A stretch of 64,000 nt of DNA from Paenibacillus nanensis (lineage in GTDB: Bacteria > Bacillota > Bacilli > Paenibacillales > Paenibacillaceae): NCBI RefSeq assembly GCF_003583765.1, contig NZ_QXQA01000007.1, positions 203,652 to 267,651 of the forward strand, read 5' to 3'. This document shows, piece after piece, positions 26,207-35,641 of this stretch (position 1 is the first letter of the stretch; each line of letters starts with the position of its first letter). Under the pieces are notes generated by a model, which was not told the origin of the DNA, made no database searches, and saw only the letters and a list, made by a program, of their open reading frames with translations. The position numbers and the translations under genes were made by a program.

Positions 26207-26236
26207 GACGGCAATCGGGGCGAAGGAGAGACGGTC

Positions 26237-27814
26237 ATGTACAACGTGTTATTGGTCGATGATGAAGAGCTGGACTTGGAAGGGATGAAACGGTTTATTC
26301 CTTGGTCGGAGCTCGGGATGGTCGTAAAGGGGAGCGTCAACAATGCCTTGTCGGCTTGCGAAGTAATTGAACAGCATTCGATTGATATTTTGGTCAGCGA
26401 CGTGAATATGCCTTACATGTCCGGACTTGAGCTTGCGCGAATCGCGCTTCAGCGCAGACCGGGGATGCGCATTATATTCGTCAGCGGCTATCAGGAGTTC
26501 AGCTATGTGCAGCAGGCGCTGTCGCTGAAGGCGTACAGCTACGTGCTGAAGCCGATGGATGACAGCGAGCTGATCGCGTCCCTTATGAAGGTGAAACGGG
26601 ATTTGGACGAAGAGCAGAAGCGGCGCGAGGTGGAGGAAGCGTATCAGCAGATGATTCCAATGGCCAAAAACGAGCTGCTGCAGCGGCTATTCGAAGGAGA
26701 AGATCCGTCGGACCGCGAATTCAGGGCGTCTTTGAACAAGTCGCATGAGCTGCATTTGGTCAGCTGGCCGGCGCAAGCCGTCGTCATCGAGCTTGATGCG
26801 ATGCCTGGAACCGGTCCTTCCTACGATTCGCAGCACGAGCTGTCCCGTCTCTTTCATCAGCAGTTTCACGAGGCCATCCGGCCGTACGGAGCCATTCCGT
26901 ACTGCAAGCTTAATCCGCAGCGGATCGCGATGATTGTGGACGCGGAGGACATCGACGCGAAGCTCGCGGCGATCATTACAGCCGCTCAGCGTAAGCTTCC
27001 CGTTACGTTGACGGCAGGGCTAGGCGCCCCGGTTCAAGGACTGGAGCAAATCCCCGAATCGTACCGGCAAGCGGTTCAAGCGGTCGAAGGCAAAATGTTC
27101 CTTGGCAAAGGCGGCGTCATCAAGTACGAAGAGGTAAGCTGCGAACCCGGCATGCTGGACGCCCGGATGCTGGAGGTCCATATGAACAGGCTAATGCATG
27201 CGATGAAGGATTATGAGGTTGTCCAAATCTATGACGAGATCGACAGCCTATTCCAGTCATTCACCGTCCTAAGGTCGAAATATACGGTGCATAACTTGTC
27301 CAGCTACATCATTTGGAAGCTGGATCAATATTTAAGCGCCATGAACGAAGATTTATTCGAGCTGCTTGGCATCGATATCCGCAAGCTCGATATTTTGCTG
27401 CAGTTTGATACGATCAAAGACATTCGTACGTGGCTTACGCACCGCATTTTTGAAATATCGGAACGCTTGCTTCAGAAGAGCAGCACGAAGGACAGCAAGT
27501 TTATACGCAGCGTGATGAAGACGATCAAAGACCGGATGAGCGAAAACATTACGCTGAAGGATATCGCGCAGCACTTCTCGTTCTCTCCCAGCTATTTGGG
27601 CTTTCTGATCAAGGAGAAATCGGGGCATACCTTCAACGAGCTTCTCGTGCAGGTTCGCATGGAGAAGGCATGCGAGCTTCTCAAGGAGCCGGGCGTCAAA
27701 ATCTATGAAATCGCGGACCAGGTCGGCTACCGCTATCTTCCGTATTTCAGCAGGCAGTTTAAAGAAAAGTTCGGCATGACGCCGCTCGAATACCGGAAGA
27801 AAGAGCTGCATTAG
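26237..27814 (+). CDS. YesN-type response regulator with AraC DNA-binding domain
   Basis: A 525-residue regulator. The receiver domain (YNVLLVDDEELDLEGMKR, phospho-acceptor D55 in ILVSDVNMP, late YVLKPMDDSEL) is followed by a long linker with a GGDEF-like degenerate region typical of YesN proteins. The C-terminal AraC pair of helix-turn-helices (about 430-525) is ITLKDIAQHFSFSPSYLGFLIKEK and KIYEIADQVGYRYLPYFSRQFK. It should activate genes when phosphorylated by the kinase encoded 10 bases downstream. Targets probably include the LplBC-type transporter genes upstream. Confidence 0.92.
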   Translation: MYNVLLVDDEELDLEGMKRFIPWSELGMVVKGSVNNALSACEVIEQHSIDILVSDVNMPYMSGLELARIALQRRPGMRIIFVSGYQEFSYVQQALSLKAYSYVLKPMDDSELIASLMKVKRDLDEEQKRREVEEAYQQMIPMAKNELLQRLFEGEDPSDREFRASLNKSHELHLVSWPAQAVVIELDAMPGTGPSYDSQHELSRLFHQQFHEAIRPYGAIPYCKLNPQRIAMIVDAEDIDAKLAAIITAAQRKLPVTLTAGLGAPVQGLEQIPESYRQAVQAVEGKMFLGKGGVIKYEEVSCEPGMLDARMLEVHMNRLMHAMKDYEVVQIYDEIDSLFQSFTVLRSKYTVHNLSSYIIWKLDQYLSAMNEDLFELLGIDIRKLDILLQFDTIKDIRTWLTHRIFEISERLLQKSSTKDSKFIRSVMKTIKDRMSENITLKDIAQHFSFSPSYLGFLIKEKSGHTFNELLVQVRMEKACELLKEPGVKIYEIADQVGYRYLPYFSRQFKEKFGMTPLEYRKKELH

Positions 27815-27824
27815 GAGGTTCTCT

Positions 27825-29627
27825 ATGAAAACGATTCGGGAGACGAACGGACGTTTGAGATATTTGCCGATCGGCTATAAGCTCATGCTCTCGTATCTCA
27901 TCTTTATTATTATTCTCGTATCTGTTAACGGCTACGTCTCCCATTCGATGTACGACGCGTCAATGCGAAAGCAGACGAGAGGCAATCTCCAAGGAACGCT
28001 GCTCCAAATCCGGGACAACGTCGCCTATAAAACGGATGATATGGTGCGCATATCGTCTACGCTGTACGATGAGTCGACCTTTGTGCGGAGCCTTAAGGCG
28101 GAAGTTTTCGGGAAAGAAAACAATACCCGCATGGAGCAGGTCATTCTTCCGAAGCTGGAAAGCGCGACCAAATCGATCGGCATCAATTTGCGGCTGTCGA
28201 TTTACACGCGTAATGAAACGATAAACGAGCGCTATTATACGTATAAAAATAACAACGACTACAGCGGGGGGCAGACGTACAACATTTATCATCTAAGCCG
28301 GATCGAAAATAAGGGATGGTACAAGCGGCTGCCGAAAGAAGAGTACGGCATCACCATGGTATGGAAGCAGGTGGAGGAGGACAACGGAAGCGGACGCATT
28401 TCCATGATACGAAGAATAGTAGATTTAAGCGACCCGGTCGATGTGCAGGAGATGGGTTTAATGCGATTCAGCGTGCCTCTCCGCGAATTGTTCGACAGCG
28501 TCGATTACCGGAAGCTAGGCGAGGGCGCCATGCTGCTCGTCAGGGATCAATCGGGACAGCTGATCTTTTCATCCGGCGAACTGCCGGTATTCGGGGGCAT
28601 TCCGGACCGGTCGCCCAGCAAATACGCGGATATGGAAAGAAAGGATTTCGAGCAATCCTATTTGAAGATCGAGGAGCGGATGATCCAGCAAAATTGGACG
28701 ATTACAGCGTATGTTCCCCTTACGATCATTAAGCAGGAAGCGGAGAAGGTCCGCGCATTTATTATCGGCGTATGCGTCGTCTGCTTTATTTTGTTTTCGT
28801 TCGCCGGCGTCTTTATTTCCCGCTATTTCTCGAAGCGCATTACGAAATTCGTGTCCGTGCTGAACGCGTTCCGCGAAGGCGACTTGCATAAGCGGATGAC
28901 ATACCGCGGCAGAGACGAATTTTCGCAAATCGCGACCGCGCTGAACGGAATGGGCGAGGATATAGAAGCTTTAATTCATAAAGTTTATTTGACCCAGCTT
29001 CAAAAGAAGGAGGCGGAGCTGGAAATGCTGCAGACGCAGATCAATCCCCATTTTCTGTACAACACGCTGTCTTCCATTAACCGTCTGGCCAAGTTTGGCG
29101 AAAACGCGAAGCTGCAGGAGATGGTCGTCAACTTAGGTAAATTTTACAGGCTGACGCTGAACTCCGGCAAAACGCTTATTCCGATCCATTCCGAAATCGA
29201 GCAGTCGAACGCTTACTTGGATATTCAGAAAGTGAAGTACGGGCACCGGCTGGAGGTTACCTACGATATCGACCCGGAGATCTGGAAATATGAAACGATG
29301 AAGCTGATTTTGCAGCCGTTTATCGAAAATGCCCTGAAGCATGCCTGGAGCGGGGACCGGATTCATATCCGAATCGTCGCGCGGAGAGAAGGGGATGTCA
29401 TTCGATACCGGATCATTGACGATGGAATGGGGATGCGGCAGGAACGATTGAACGAAATTATGGTCGATGCCGACGAAAGCGAAACCGGATACGGCATCCG
29501 TAACATTCATCAGAGAATACGGCTGCAATACGGAGACCAATATGGCGTTTCGCTGTATAGCCGCCTCGGAATCGGCACTTCCGTCACCATATGCATACCG
29601 GCCCGGAAGCGAAAGCTGTTCCTATAG
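27825..29627 (+). CDS. YesM-type sensor histidine kinase
   Basis: A 600-residue membrane kinase. A first helix (about 22-42, LMLSYLIFIIILVSVNGYV) and a second (about 307-330, FIIGVCVVCFILFSFAGVFI) bracket a large extracellular sensing region, followed by a HAMP linker. The His_kinase domain has QTQINPHFLYNTLSSIN with H409, then the ATPase N box FIENALKHAW and G boxes IIDDGMGM and GYGIRNIHQRI. ATG 27825 follows AGGAGG closely after the regulator gene. Its likely stimulus is a sugar, perhaps bound to the lipoprotein encoded just upstream of the regulator. Confidence 0.92.
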   Translation: MKTIRETNGRLRYLPIGYKLMLSYLIFIIILVSVNGYVSHSMYDASMRKQTRGNLQGTLLQIRDNVAYKTDDMVRISSTLYDESTFVRSLKAEVFGKENNTRMEQVILPKLESATKSIGINLRLSIYTRNETINERYYTYKNNNDYSGGQTYNIYHLSRIENKGWYKRLPKEEYGITMVWKQVEEDNGSGRISMIRRIVDLSDPVDVQEMGLMRFSVPLRELFDSVDYRKLGEGAMLLVRDQSGQLIFSSGELPVFGGIPDRSPSKYADMERKDFEQSYLKIEERMIQQNWTITAYVPLTIIKQEAEKVRAFIIGVCVVCFILFSFAGVFISRYFSKRITKFVSVLNAFREGDLHKRMTYRGRDEFSQIATALNGMGEDIEALIHKVYLTQLQKKEAELEMLQTQINPHFLYNTLSSINRLAKFGENAKLQEMVVNLGKFYRLTLNSGKTLIPIHSEIEQSNAYLDIQKVKYGHRLEVTYDIDPEIWKYETMKLILQPFIENALKHAWSGDRIHIRIVARREGDVIRYRIIDDGMGMRQERLNEIMVDADESETGYGIRNIHQRIRLQYGDQYGVSLYSRLGIGTSVTICIPARKRKLFL

Positions 29628-29630
29628 GAA

Positions 29631-29668
29631 ATGCGGAGCTATGCATCCATTTCCGCATAGCTCCGCGA
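29631..29668 (+). terminator. Hairpin between convergent kinase and catalase genes
   Basis: ATGCGGAGCTATGC and GCATAGCTCCGC form a 12-bp-plus stem with a ten-base loop. There is no T-run on either side, so termination may depend on both directions meeting here. Confidence 0.6.
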
Positions 29669-29689
29669 TGCTGCAGCTTTCCGCCAATA

Positions 29690-31309
29690 TTAATAGCCGT
29701 CCGTCTTTTGGCCAAGCTCGGCAGACAGCTCCATGCCTTCATTGGCGGCAGGGGTGCCGACATGTCCGCTTTCTGCCTGGTTAGATTTCAATCCATCCGC
29801 AACTCTTTGGCCGTATTCGGCGTCTGCTTCTGTGAAGTAGCTTACCATCCGCTCCTGAATGTGCGAAGGACAAGTGCTCAGCGCATCGACCAGATTCGAG
29901 ATGAGCTCGTCCTTCTCCCATTGCTCAAACTTACGGTACGTTTCGCCCGCCTGCTTGAAGTTGTTCGGCCGGTCGATCGGCTGGCGGGTCAGCTTATCGT
30001 TGTATTCCGGTTCATGCGGCGCCCCGGGGCGTTCCGCTTCCTTCAATCCGCCGAGCGAAGAAGGCTCGTAATTGATATGGGGATTTTGACCCGGCGCAAT
30101 ATCGACGTAGAAGGTCATTTGGCCGTCGCGCTGATTCGTCGCCACCTTCTTTTTCGGCGCGTTGATCGGAAGCTGCAAGTAGTTGCTGCCAACCCGGTAG
30201 CGCTGCGTGTCCGAATACGAGAACGTTCGGCCCTGCAGCATTTTGTCGTCGGAGAAATCGAGCCCGTCGACCAGAACGCCTGTGCCGAAGGCGGCCTGTT
30301 CAACCTCGGCGAAATAGTTCTCCGGATTACGGTTTAGCACCATCTTGCCGACCGGAAGCATCGGAAACTGGTCGGTCGGCCACAGCTTCGTGTCGTCCAG
30401 CGGATCGAAGTCGAGCTCGGGGTGGTAGCCGTCTTCCATCCACTGCACCTGCAGCTCCCACTCCGGATAATCGCCGCGCTCAATGGCTTCGTACAGATCC
30501 TGCGTCGCATGATTGAAGTTTTTGGCTTGAATCTCTTCGGCTTCCTTCTGCGTCAGGTTGCGGATGCCTTGCTTGAGCGGCTCCCAATGATATTTGACAA
30601 GCACCGCTTTGCCTTCGCTGTTTACCCACTTGTAGGTGTTGACGCCCGATCCCTGCATTTGTCGGTAGTTGGCCGGAATACCCCAAGGCGAAAACAGGAA
30701 CGTGATCATATGGGTCGCTTCCGGCGTATTGGATATAAAATCGAAGAACCGTACCATGCTTTGCACGTTCGTCACGGGATCGGGTTTGAACGCATGAACC
30801 ATGTCCGGAAATTTCATCGCGTCGCGGATGAAGAAAATTTTCAAGTTGTTGCCGACCAGGTCCCAGTTGCCGTCCTCGGTATAAAACTTCGTCGCGAAGC
30901 CCCGCGGATCGCGAAGCGTCTCCGGCGAATGGCCGCCGTGGATCACAGATGAGAAACGCACGAAAACAGACGTGCGCTTGCCGGCCTCTTGAAACAGCTT
31001 GGCCCTCGTATATTTCGATATCGGCTCCTCGCCCAGCTTGCCGTATGCCTCGAAGTAGCCGTGAGCACCTGCTCCTCGCCCATGCACCACTCTCTCCGGG
31101 ATGCGCTCCCGGTCGAAGTGGGTTATTTTTTCGAGAAAATGGTAGTTCTCCAGCGTCGACGGGCCGCGGTCGCCGACTGTTCGTATGTTCTGATTGTCCG
31201 TGATCGGATGGCCTTGCCGGTTCGTCAGCGTCTCCGGCTGTTCTCCCGGCGCCAAAGCGTTATTGTTTCGGGGCTCGGCGTTTGTTCCTTGAATCTCCTC
31301 GTTCGACAT
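29690..31309 (-). CDS. Catalase (haem, small-subunit clade-3 type with extended C-terminus)
   Basis: A 539-residue haem catalase, converting hydrogen peroxide to water and oxygen. The family opening [20 protein letters not shown] is present. The distal histidine is H76 in [18 protein letters not shown]; many catalases have VHARG here, so the alanine is a glycine. [20 protein letters not shown] and [20 protein letters not shown] follow. The proximal haem tyrosine Y365 is in [16 protein letters not shown]-terminal catalase-related segment ([20 protein letters not shown]) makes it longer than KatA of Bacillus subtilis and close to KatX. ATG 31309 follows AAGGTGG. I cannot decide between vegetative and spore catalase. 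No clear PerR box was seen in the upstream 180 bases. Confidence 0.93.
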   Translation of the reverse strand: MSNEEIQGTNAEPRNNNALAPGEQPETLTNRQGHPITDNQNIRTVGDRGPSTLENYHFLEKITHFDRERIPERVVHGRGAGAHGYFEAYGKLGEEPISKYTRAKLFQEAGKRTSVFVRFSSVIHGGHSPETLRDPRGFATKFYTEDGNWDLVGNNLKIFFIRDAMKFPDMVHAFKPDPVTNVQSMVRFFDFISNTPEATHMITFLFSPWGIPANYRQMQGSGVNTYKWVNSEGKAVLVKYHWEPLKQGIRNLTQKEAEEIQAKNFNHATQDLYEAIERGDYPEWELQVQWMEDGYHPELDFDPLDDTKLWPTDQFPMLPVGKMVLNRNPENYFAEVEQAAFGTGVLVDGLDFSDDKMLQGRTFSYSDTQRYRVGSNYLQLPINAPKKKVATNQRDGQMTFYVDIAPGQNPHINYEPSSLGGLKEAERPGAPHEPEYNDKLTRQPIDRPNNFKQAGETYRKFEQWEKDELISNLVDALSTCPSHIQERMVSYFTEADAEYGQRVADGLKSNQAESGHVGTPAANEGMELSAELGQKTDGY

Positions 31310-31490
31310 GCTTTGTATTTCCACCTTCGCTTTAATTTGGTAATAAGCTCGCGTGTAGTATGAGGCTAGTCTTCTTCTTTTATGCGGATGCGCGCTTGAT
31401 AAAATTTGTATCAAACGGCTCAAAGATAAAGGGTTTGTGATATGATAGGCTTACAAATATTTCATGATTTTGGGTATTGCGGAGGAGAAA

Positions 31491-32159
31491 ATGTTTAAGT
31501 TCACCTTTTTGTTTTTATGGCTTAGCTGGCTATTCGGCAACCCCATCGTGGCCATCATTGTGCTGCTCATTCTTCTATATGCGCTTGACCGTAAATTTAT
31601 AGGGCTGTCTCCAAGCCTGCTGAAGCCGATCAAAAGAAGGTCGCGAATATCGAAGCTGAAGCAGCGTGTAGAAGCATCGCCGAGCGATGTGTCGGCCAAG
31701 CAGGAGCTTGCGCGGCTGCTCATGGAAGGCAAACGATATAAGGAAGCGCTGCATATATGGGAGCCGCTTCAAGGCGTGCTGGAGGACTCCGCCGAATATT
31801 GGGACGATCTGGGTCATTGCTATCTTGAAACCGGTGATACGGAGAAAGGGGAAGCCAGCACGCTGCGCGGCCTGAAGCTGAATCCGAGAGTCAAATACGG
31901 CGCGCCTTATTTGCGGCTTGCCGACTCGAATAGGAAGAGAGATCCAGAGCAAGCGCTCGCTTATTTGCAATCGTTTCAAGAAATCCATTCTTCATCCTGC
32001 GAAGCGTATGACAGACTGTCGACGATCTACAAAGGGATGGGCCGCGCGGAGGACGCGAAGCGGGCGGCCGATGAAGGGCTGCGGCTTTATAAATCCTTGC
32101 CTAAATACAGAAGGCGCTCGGAGCGCAAGTGGGCGATTCGGCTATTACTCAAAAAATAA
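31491..32159 (+). CDS. Membrane-anchored TPR protein
   Basis: A 222-residue protein with an N-terminal hydrophobic region of about 35 residues (FTFLFLWLSWLFGNPIVAIIVLLILLYAL) and then tetratricopeptide-like repeats, for example SAKQELARLLMEGKRYKEAL, YWDDLGHCYLETGDTEKGEA and AYDRLSTIYKGMGRAEDAKR. The TPR part should face the cytoplasm or outside and mediate protein contacts. ATG 31491 follows GGAGGAG; an upstream in-frame ATG at 31464 lacks a site. It precedes the orphan histidine kinase gene by 23 bases, so the two are probably co-transcribed. The specific role is unknown. Confidence 0.75.
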   Translation: MFKFTFLFLWLSWLFGNPIVAIIVLLILLYALDRKFIGLSPSLLKPIKRRSRISKLKQRVEASPSDVSAKQELARLLMEGKRYKEALHIWEPLQGVLEDSAEYWDDLGHCYLETGDTEKGEASTLRGLKLNPRVKYGAPYLRLADSNRKRDPEQALAYLQSFQEIHSSSCEAYDRLSTIYKGMGRAEDAKRAADEGLRLYKSLPKYRRRSERKWAIRLLLKK

Positions 32160-32182
32160 CTTAAAGGGGCAAGAAGCGACAG

Positions 32183-33931
32183 ATGCAGCGCAATGTATGG
32201 CTAATCACAATCAGCATCGTGCTTGCGTTAATTCTAATTAATAATACGGTGTATTATTTTCTAACGAAGAAAACGCTGGAGGACGCCCACGAGAGCGAAA
32301 TGCTCAGGCTGGGGAAGCAGATTGAAATATCGGTAGAGCAGTACCGAAAAAGCACGGAATACTATGAAGCGCAAATCGGCCGAGAGCTTCGCGCGGCCTC
32401 CATCGCGGCGCAGTACGCGCTCGATCCCGACGTGGAGAAGGTGACGGATGAACAGCTGAAGGAGCTGAGCGCGAAGCTGGACATCGACCATATCAGCCTG
32501 CTCAAACGAACGGAAGACGATATTATTTTATACCGGTCTTCGGATCCGACGCAGCCGGGGAAAAGCACGAAGTCCTGGAAGCCATGGCATCAAATTTTTC
32601 AGCAGCTGTTCAATCAGGAGAAGCTTTCGGAGGAATGGGTAGGCCAAAGCATGGCTCATTTCTGGAGCGGGCCGTTCGAAACCTCGTCTACGGATAAAGG
32701 GAAGATATATAAATGGGGATATTACTACGACGGCACAACCAACTATATCGTGGATCCCTATGTCGATTATAAAGGCAGCCTGGAAGCTTTCGATCGATTG
32801 GCAGGGGTCGACCGTCTAATCGGTGATTTAATTGAAAAGGACGACTCGTTGCTCGAAATCGCGGTTTTTAATCCGGAAACGTTCCCCGACGGCGTCTGGT
32901 ATATGAAAGAAGGAATAGGCAGGAAAGAAAATTTGGTGCAGCGTCCGCAGCTTTACGGGAAATACGAGATCAAGACGGGCAAAGACGTAGAATCGGTCCG
33001 GGAGGCCTATAGCAGCGGCAAAATCGTATCTTTTGTCGAGGATGCGGGGGAGCTCAGCATTCATAAAATGTTTATTCCGGTTTCCGCCGCCGACCAAGGC
33101 ATCAACATCGTCGATGAGAACGGCGAGCCGATGGATACTTATGTGCTGTCCATCGTCTCCGATTACAGCTATATTCAGCATAAGCTGGACAGTCAATTTC
33201 TCAATCTTGGACTTATTATTAGCTTACTTACCGCTGCCAGTGTTGTAATCGCCGTCATCGCCTTACGCTACTACAAGCAGACGAGGGAGAGAGCGGTAGC
33301 CATGACGCAGGAGACGTATACGGAGGAGATTAACAGCATGTTCCATTCCATCCGTGCGCAGCGTCATGATTTTCTTAACCACGTTCAGACGATCCATATG
33401 CTGGCGGAGCTGAATAAGCACAGGGAGCTGGTCGCCTACACGAAAGAGCTAACGGGCGAGATCAGGCTGATGAACGATATTATTAATATCGGGAATCCGG
33501 CGATCGCGGCTTTGATCCGGTCCAAAATATCGCAGGCGGAGAGCTATAAAATTGCGTTCAGCTGTCACTTCAACGGGCTGAAGCTGCAGGGCATGGGCGC
33601 CAAAACGCTGGACATGAACCGGATTTTAGGCAATTTGATCGATAACGCCTTCGATGAGGTGCTGAAATACGAGGAGAGCATGCGCCAGGTCTGCTTAACC
33701 GTTAATCAGACGGAGAACATGCTCGAAATCGTCATTTTCAACACTTGTTTGGAGGCGAAAAAGCTTGCCGCTAAGCCGCTGTTCGAAGCGGGGTATTCGA
33801 CGAAACGGGATCAGCATCAAGGTCTTGGCTTATCCATCGTGAAATCGATTGCCGAACGATATAAAGGAGAGACTGAAGTTGTTGCAGATGCGGAGGATGA
33901 GCTGAAGTTTATCGTTCGCATCCCCTTGTAA
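32183..33931 (+). CDS. Orphan sensor histidine kinase with Spo0B-type phosphotransfer domain
   Basis: A 582-residue kinase. Membrane helices at about 5-26 and 342-364 bound an extracellular sensor region of about 310 residues with no recognised fold. The phospho-acceptor segment SIRAQRHDFLNHVQTIHML (H395) resembles the Spo0B/CitA/AgrC group (RHDxxNH), not the HisKA type. The ATPase domain has LGNLIDNAFDEVL and GLGLSIVKSIAERYKGE. It ends cleanly at 33931. No response regulator gene is adjacent. It may act on a distant regulator or with the TPR protein upstream. Confidence 0.85.
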   Translation: MQRNVWLITISIVLALILINNTVYYFLTKKTLEDAHESEMLRLGKQIEISVEQYRKSTEYYEAQIGRELRAASIAAQYALDPDVEKVTDEQLKELSAKLDIDHISLLKRTEDDIILYRSSDPTQPGKSTKSWKPWHQIFQQLFNQEKLSEEWVGQSMAHFWSGPFETSSTDKGKIYKWGYYYDGTTNYIVDPYVDYKGSLEAFDRLAGVDRLIGDLIEKDDSLLEIAVFNPETFPDGVWYMKEGIGRKENLVQRPQLYGKYEIKTGKDVESVREAYSSGKIVSFVEDAGELSIHKMFIPVSAADQGINIVDENGEPMDTYVLSIVSDYSYIQHKLDSQFLNLGLIISLLTAASVVIAVIALRYYKQTRERAVAMTQETYTEEINSMFHSIRAQRHDFLNHVQTIHMLAELNKHRELVAYTKELTGEIRLMNDIINIGNPAIAALIRSKISQAESYKIAFSCHFNGLKLQGMGAKTLDMNRILGNLIDNAFDEVLKYEESMRQVCLTVNQTENMLEIVIFNTCLEAKKLAAKPLFEAGYSTKRDQHQGLGLSIVKSIAERYKGETEVVADAEDELKFIVRIPL

Positions 33932-33982
33932 AGACGGCAATAAGGATTACAGGATAAAGCGTCATCGGACGGTGTGACCATC

Positions 33983-34011
33983 GCCCTGCATGGCGTTTTT
34001 TCTGTTATAAT
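33983..34011 (+). promoter_or_regulatory. Terminator-like hairpin and -10 box ahead of ywqB
   Basis: CGCC-CTGCAT-GGCG followed by TTTTTT (33983-34001) can end the kinase transcript. TATAAT at 34006-34011 is a consensus -10 for the next operon, 40 bases before its start; a matching -35 is not obvious. Confidence 0.45.
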
Positions 34012-34051
34012 AGAAAGAATGTTAAAGTACGGAAGGCGGGGTGAGTTTCTG

Positions 34052-35641
34052 ATGAGTTTCGATACAAAGCTGCTTGCCGCACTCGAGCAGCAGCTTGGAC
34101 AATACATTCCTGCCTCTATCCTGAAAAGGGGATGGAGCTACTATCAAGGAGGCCATGTTCAAAGCTCGCAGGCGACCGTTCACCAGACGCTTATGGGTGT
34201 AGTGCGAGGAGGCGACCTGTACGCGGTCGTTATCGACGCGGATCATTTCCATTACAGCACATGCACCTGTCCGTATGACGGTCTCTGCAAGCATATGGCC
34301 GCTGTCTTCTTCCACTATTATGCGGAAGCCTATGGCGGGGAACGGTCGGCAGAGCAGGCTTATTTCCGCATGCTGGGTCTTACCCCCGCGAGGACGATCG
34401 TCAGCCAAGAGGCGGCTCCCGCCCCGGATGCCGGCATTTTGCGGCATCCCGGCGAAGAAGGGACGGCGGAAGAGTGGCGCGAATGGATGGAAGCGGAGTA
34501 CGGCGAGACCTGGAGGAAATGCCGCCATTCCTTGCATGCTCTGCAGCCGGTGCTGTCCGCGCTCAAAGGGTTGTCCCGCGATTGGGAGAAGCCGCTGCAG
34601 CGGCTGCATTGGTCCACCGCGATTATATTCATTATGGAGCAGTCCGAACGGGCGATTACGACGGTGGACAGCTTCAGCCGTTACTACCACGAGATGTCTT
34701 TCCTTCGTATGGCCGAGCCTTGGGTTGAGCATGTATATACCTTAATCAGCGAGCTGGAGCCGGAGAGCATGAGCGAGTCAGAGCTTGCCTGGAGCCGCTC
34801 GTTAACCGAAATCGCTAAGGAACGTGCGATTAGGCCGGAGCGCCAGCTGTTCGAATGGGACACTCTTTATCTTGCATTTTGCGAGAAGCTGTCGCAGCTT
34901 AAAGAATGGTACCGGCAGGAGAAGCTGGCTTTGCTCGAGTCGCTGAATACACCGGCAGTAGACGAACGGAACGATACGTTCTTGTACGCTGCTTTGGGCA
35001 TGCTCGCCTACTTCGAAGGCGATGATGAGCATGCAATTTCCTATTTCTCGCAAGCCGCCTTCGAGCGCGTCCAGAAGCTGATCTACCCATGCGTAGCGCA
35101 AAGAATGGAAGCGGGGAACTGGGAATGGGCGGAGCGCTGGATGGCCTTTCTGTATGAGCGGGTATACAGCAACCGGAACGCGCGGAACATCGGGCCTTTT
35201 ATGACGCTCTGCCGAAGAGCCGACGAAGACCGGCCGGAGCTTCCGGTATGGACGGCTTATATGATGGAGCTGCTCCCATACTCGTATGCCGAGTTATCCG
35301 AGCATTGGCTTCACATGAAGCGTTATGACGATTGGGCCGATCTTCAGCTCTTTGTCGGCGTAAGACCGGAGGAGCTCGACACGCCGGAGCTGCGCGAGGT
35401 TGCGAAGACCGCGCCGCATGTGCTGCTTCCTCTCTATCACCAGTCGATTGAAGCCGCGATCGGATCAAGGAACCGGCAGGGCTACCGCCTAGCGGTTAAA
35501 AATCTGAAGAAGCTGGAGCGGCTGTATAAGACGGCCAAAGAGACGGAGAAGTGGGAGAGCTATCTCGCGGAGCTTCTCGCGAAATATCAAAGGCTGCGGG
35601 CGCTGCAGGAAGAGTTATGGAAGGGAAAAATCGTCACATGA
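34052..35641 (+). CDS. ywqB: SWIM zinc-finger protein (YwqB-like)
   Basis: A 529-residue cytoplasmic protein. The SWIM motif CxCx(n)CxH is visible as STCTCPYDGLCKHMAAVFFH (about residues 68-87). Before it, LKRGWSYYQGGHVQSSQATVHQTLMG-like residues match the common N-terminal region of SWIM proteins (IPASILKRGWSYYQGG). The rest is a helical region with tetratricopeptide-like character and no known catalytic motif. In Bacillus subtilis ywqB (SWIM) is next to ywqA (SNF2 helicase), and the same pair occurs here, overlapping by ATGA. The role is unproven; nucleic-acid or protein binding by SWIM is the family expectation. ATG 34052 is preferred over upstream in-frame starts because of the GGGGTGAG upstream. 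Confidence 0.82.
   Translation: MSFDTKLLAALEQQLGQYIPASILKRGWSYYQGGHVQSSQATVHQTLMGVVRGGDLYAVVIDADHFHYSTCTCPYDGLCKHMAAVFFHYYAEAYGGERSAEQAYFRMLGLTPARTIVSQEAAPAPDAGILRHPGEEGTAEEWREWMEAEYGETWRKCRHSLHALQPVLSALKGLSRDWEKPLQRLHWSTAIIFIMEQSERAITTVDSFSRYYHEMSFLRMAEPWVEHVYTLISELEPESMSESELAWSRSLTEIAKERAIRPERQLFEWDTLYLAFCEKLSQLKEWYRQEKLALLESLNTPAVDERNDTFLYAALGMLAYFEGDDEHAISYFSQAAFERVQKLIYPCVAQRMEAGNWEWAERWMAFLYERVYSNRNARNIGPFMTLCRRADEDRPELPVWTAYMMELLPYSYAELSEHWLHMKRYDDWADLQLFVGVRPEELDTPELREVAKTAPHVLLPLYHQSIEAAIGSRNRQGYRLAVKNLKKLERLYKTAKETEKWESYLAELLAKYQRLRALQEELWKGKIVT

Noticed and set aside
31310..31490. PerR or sigma-B control site for the catalase
   Set aside because: No sequence close to the PerR box or to the sigma-B promoter pattern was found in the upstream region.
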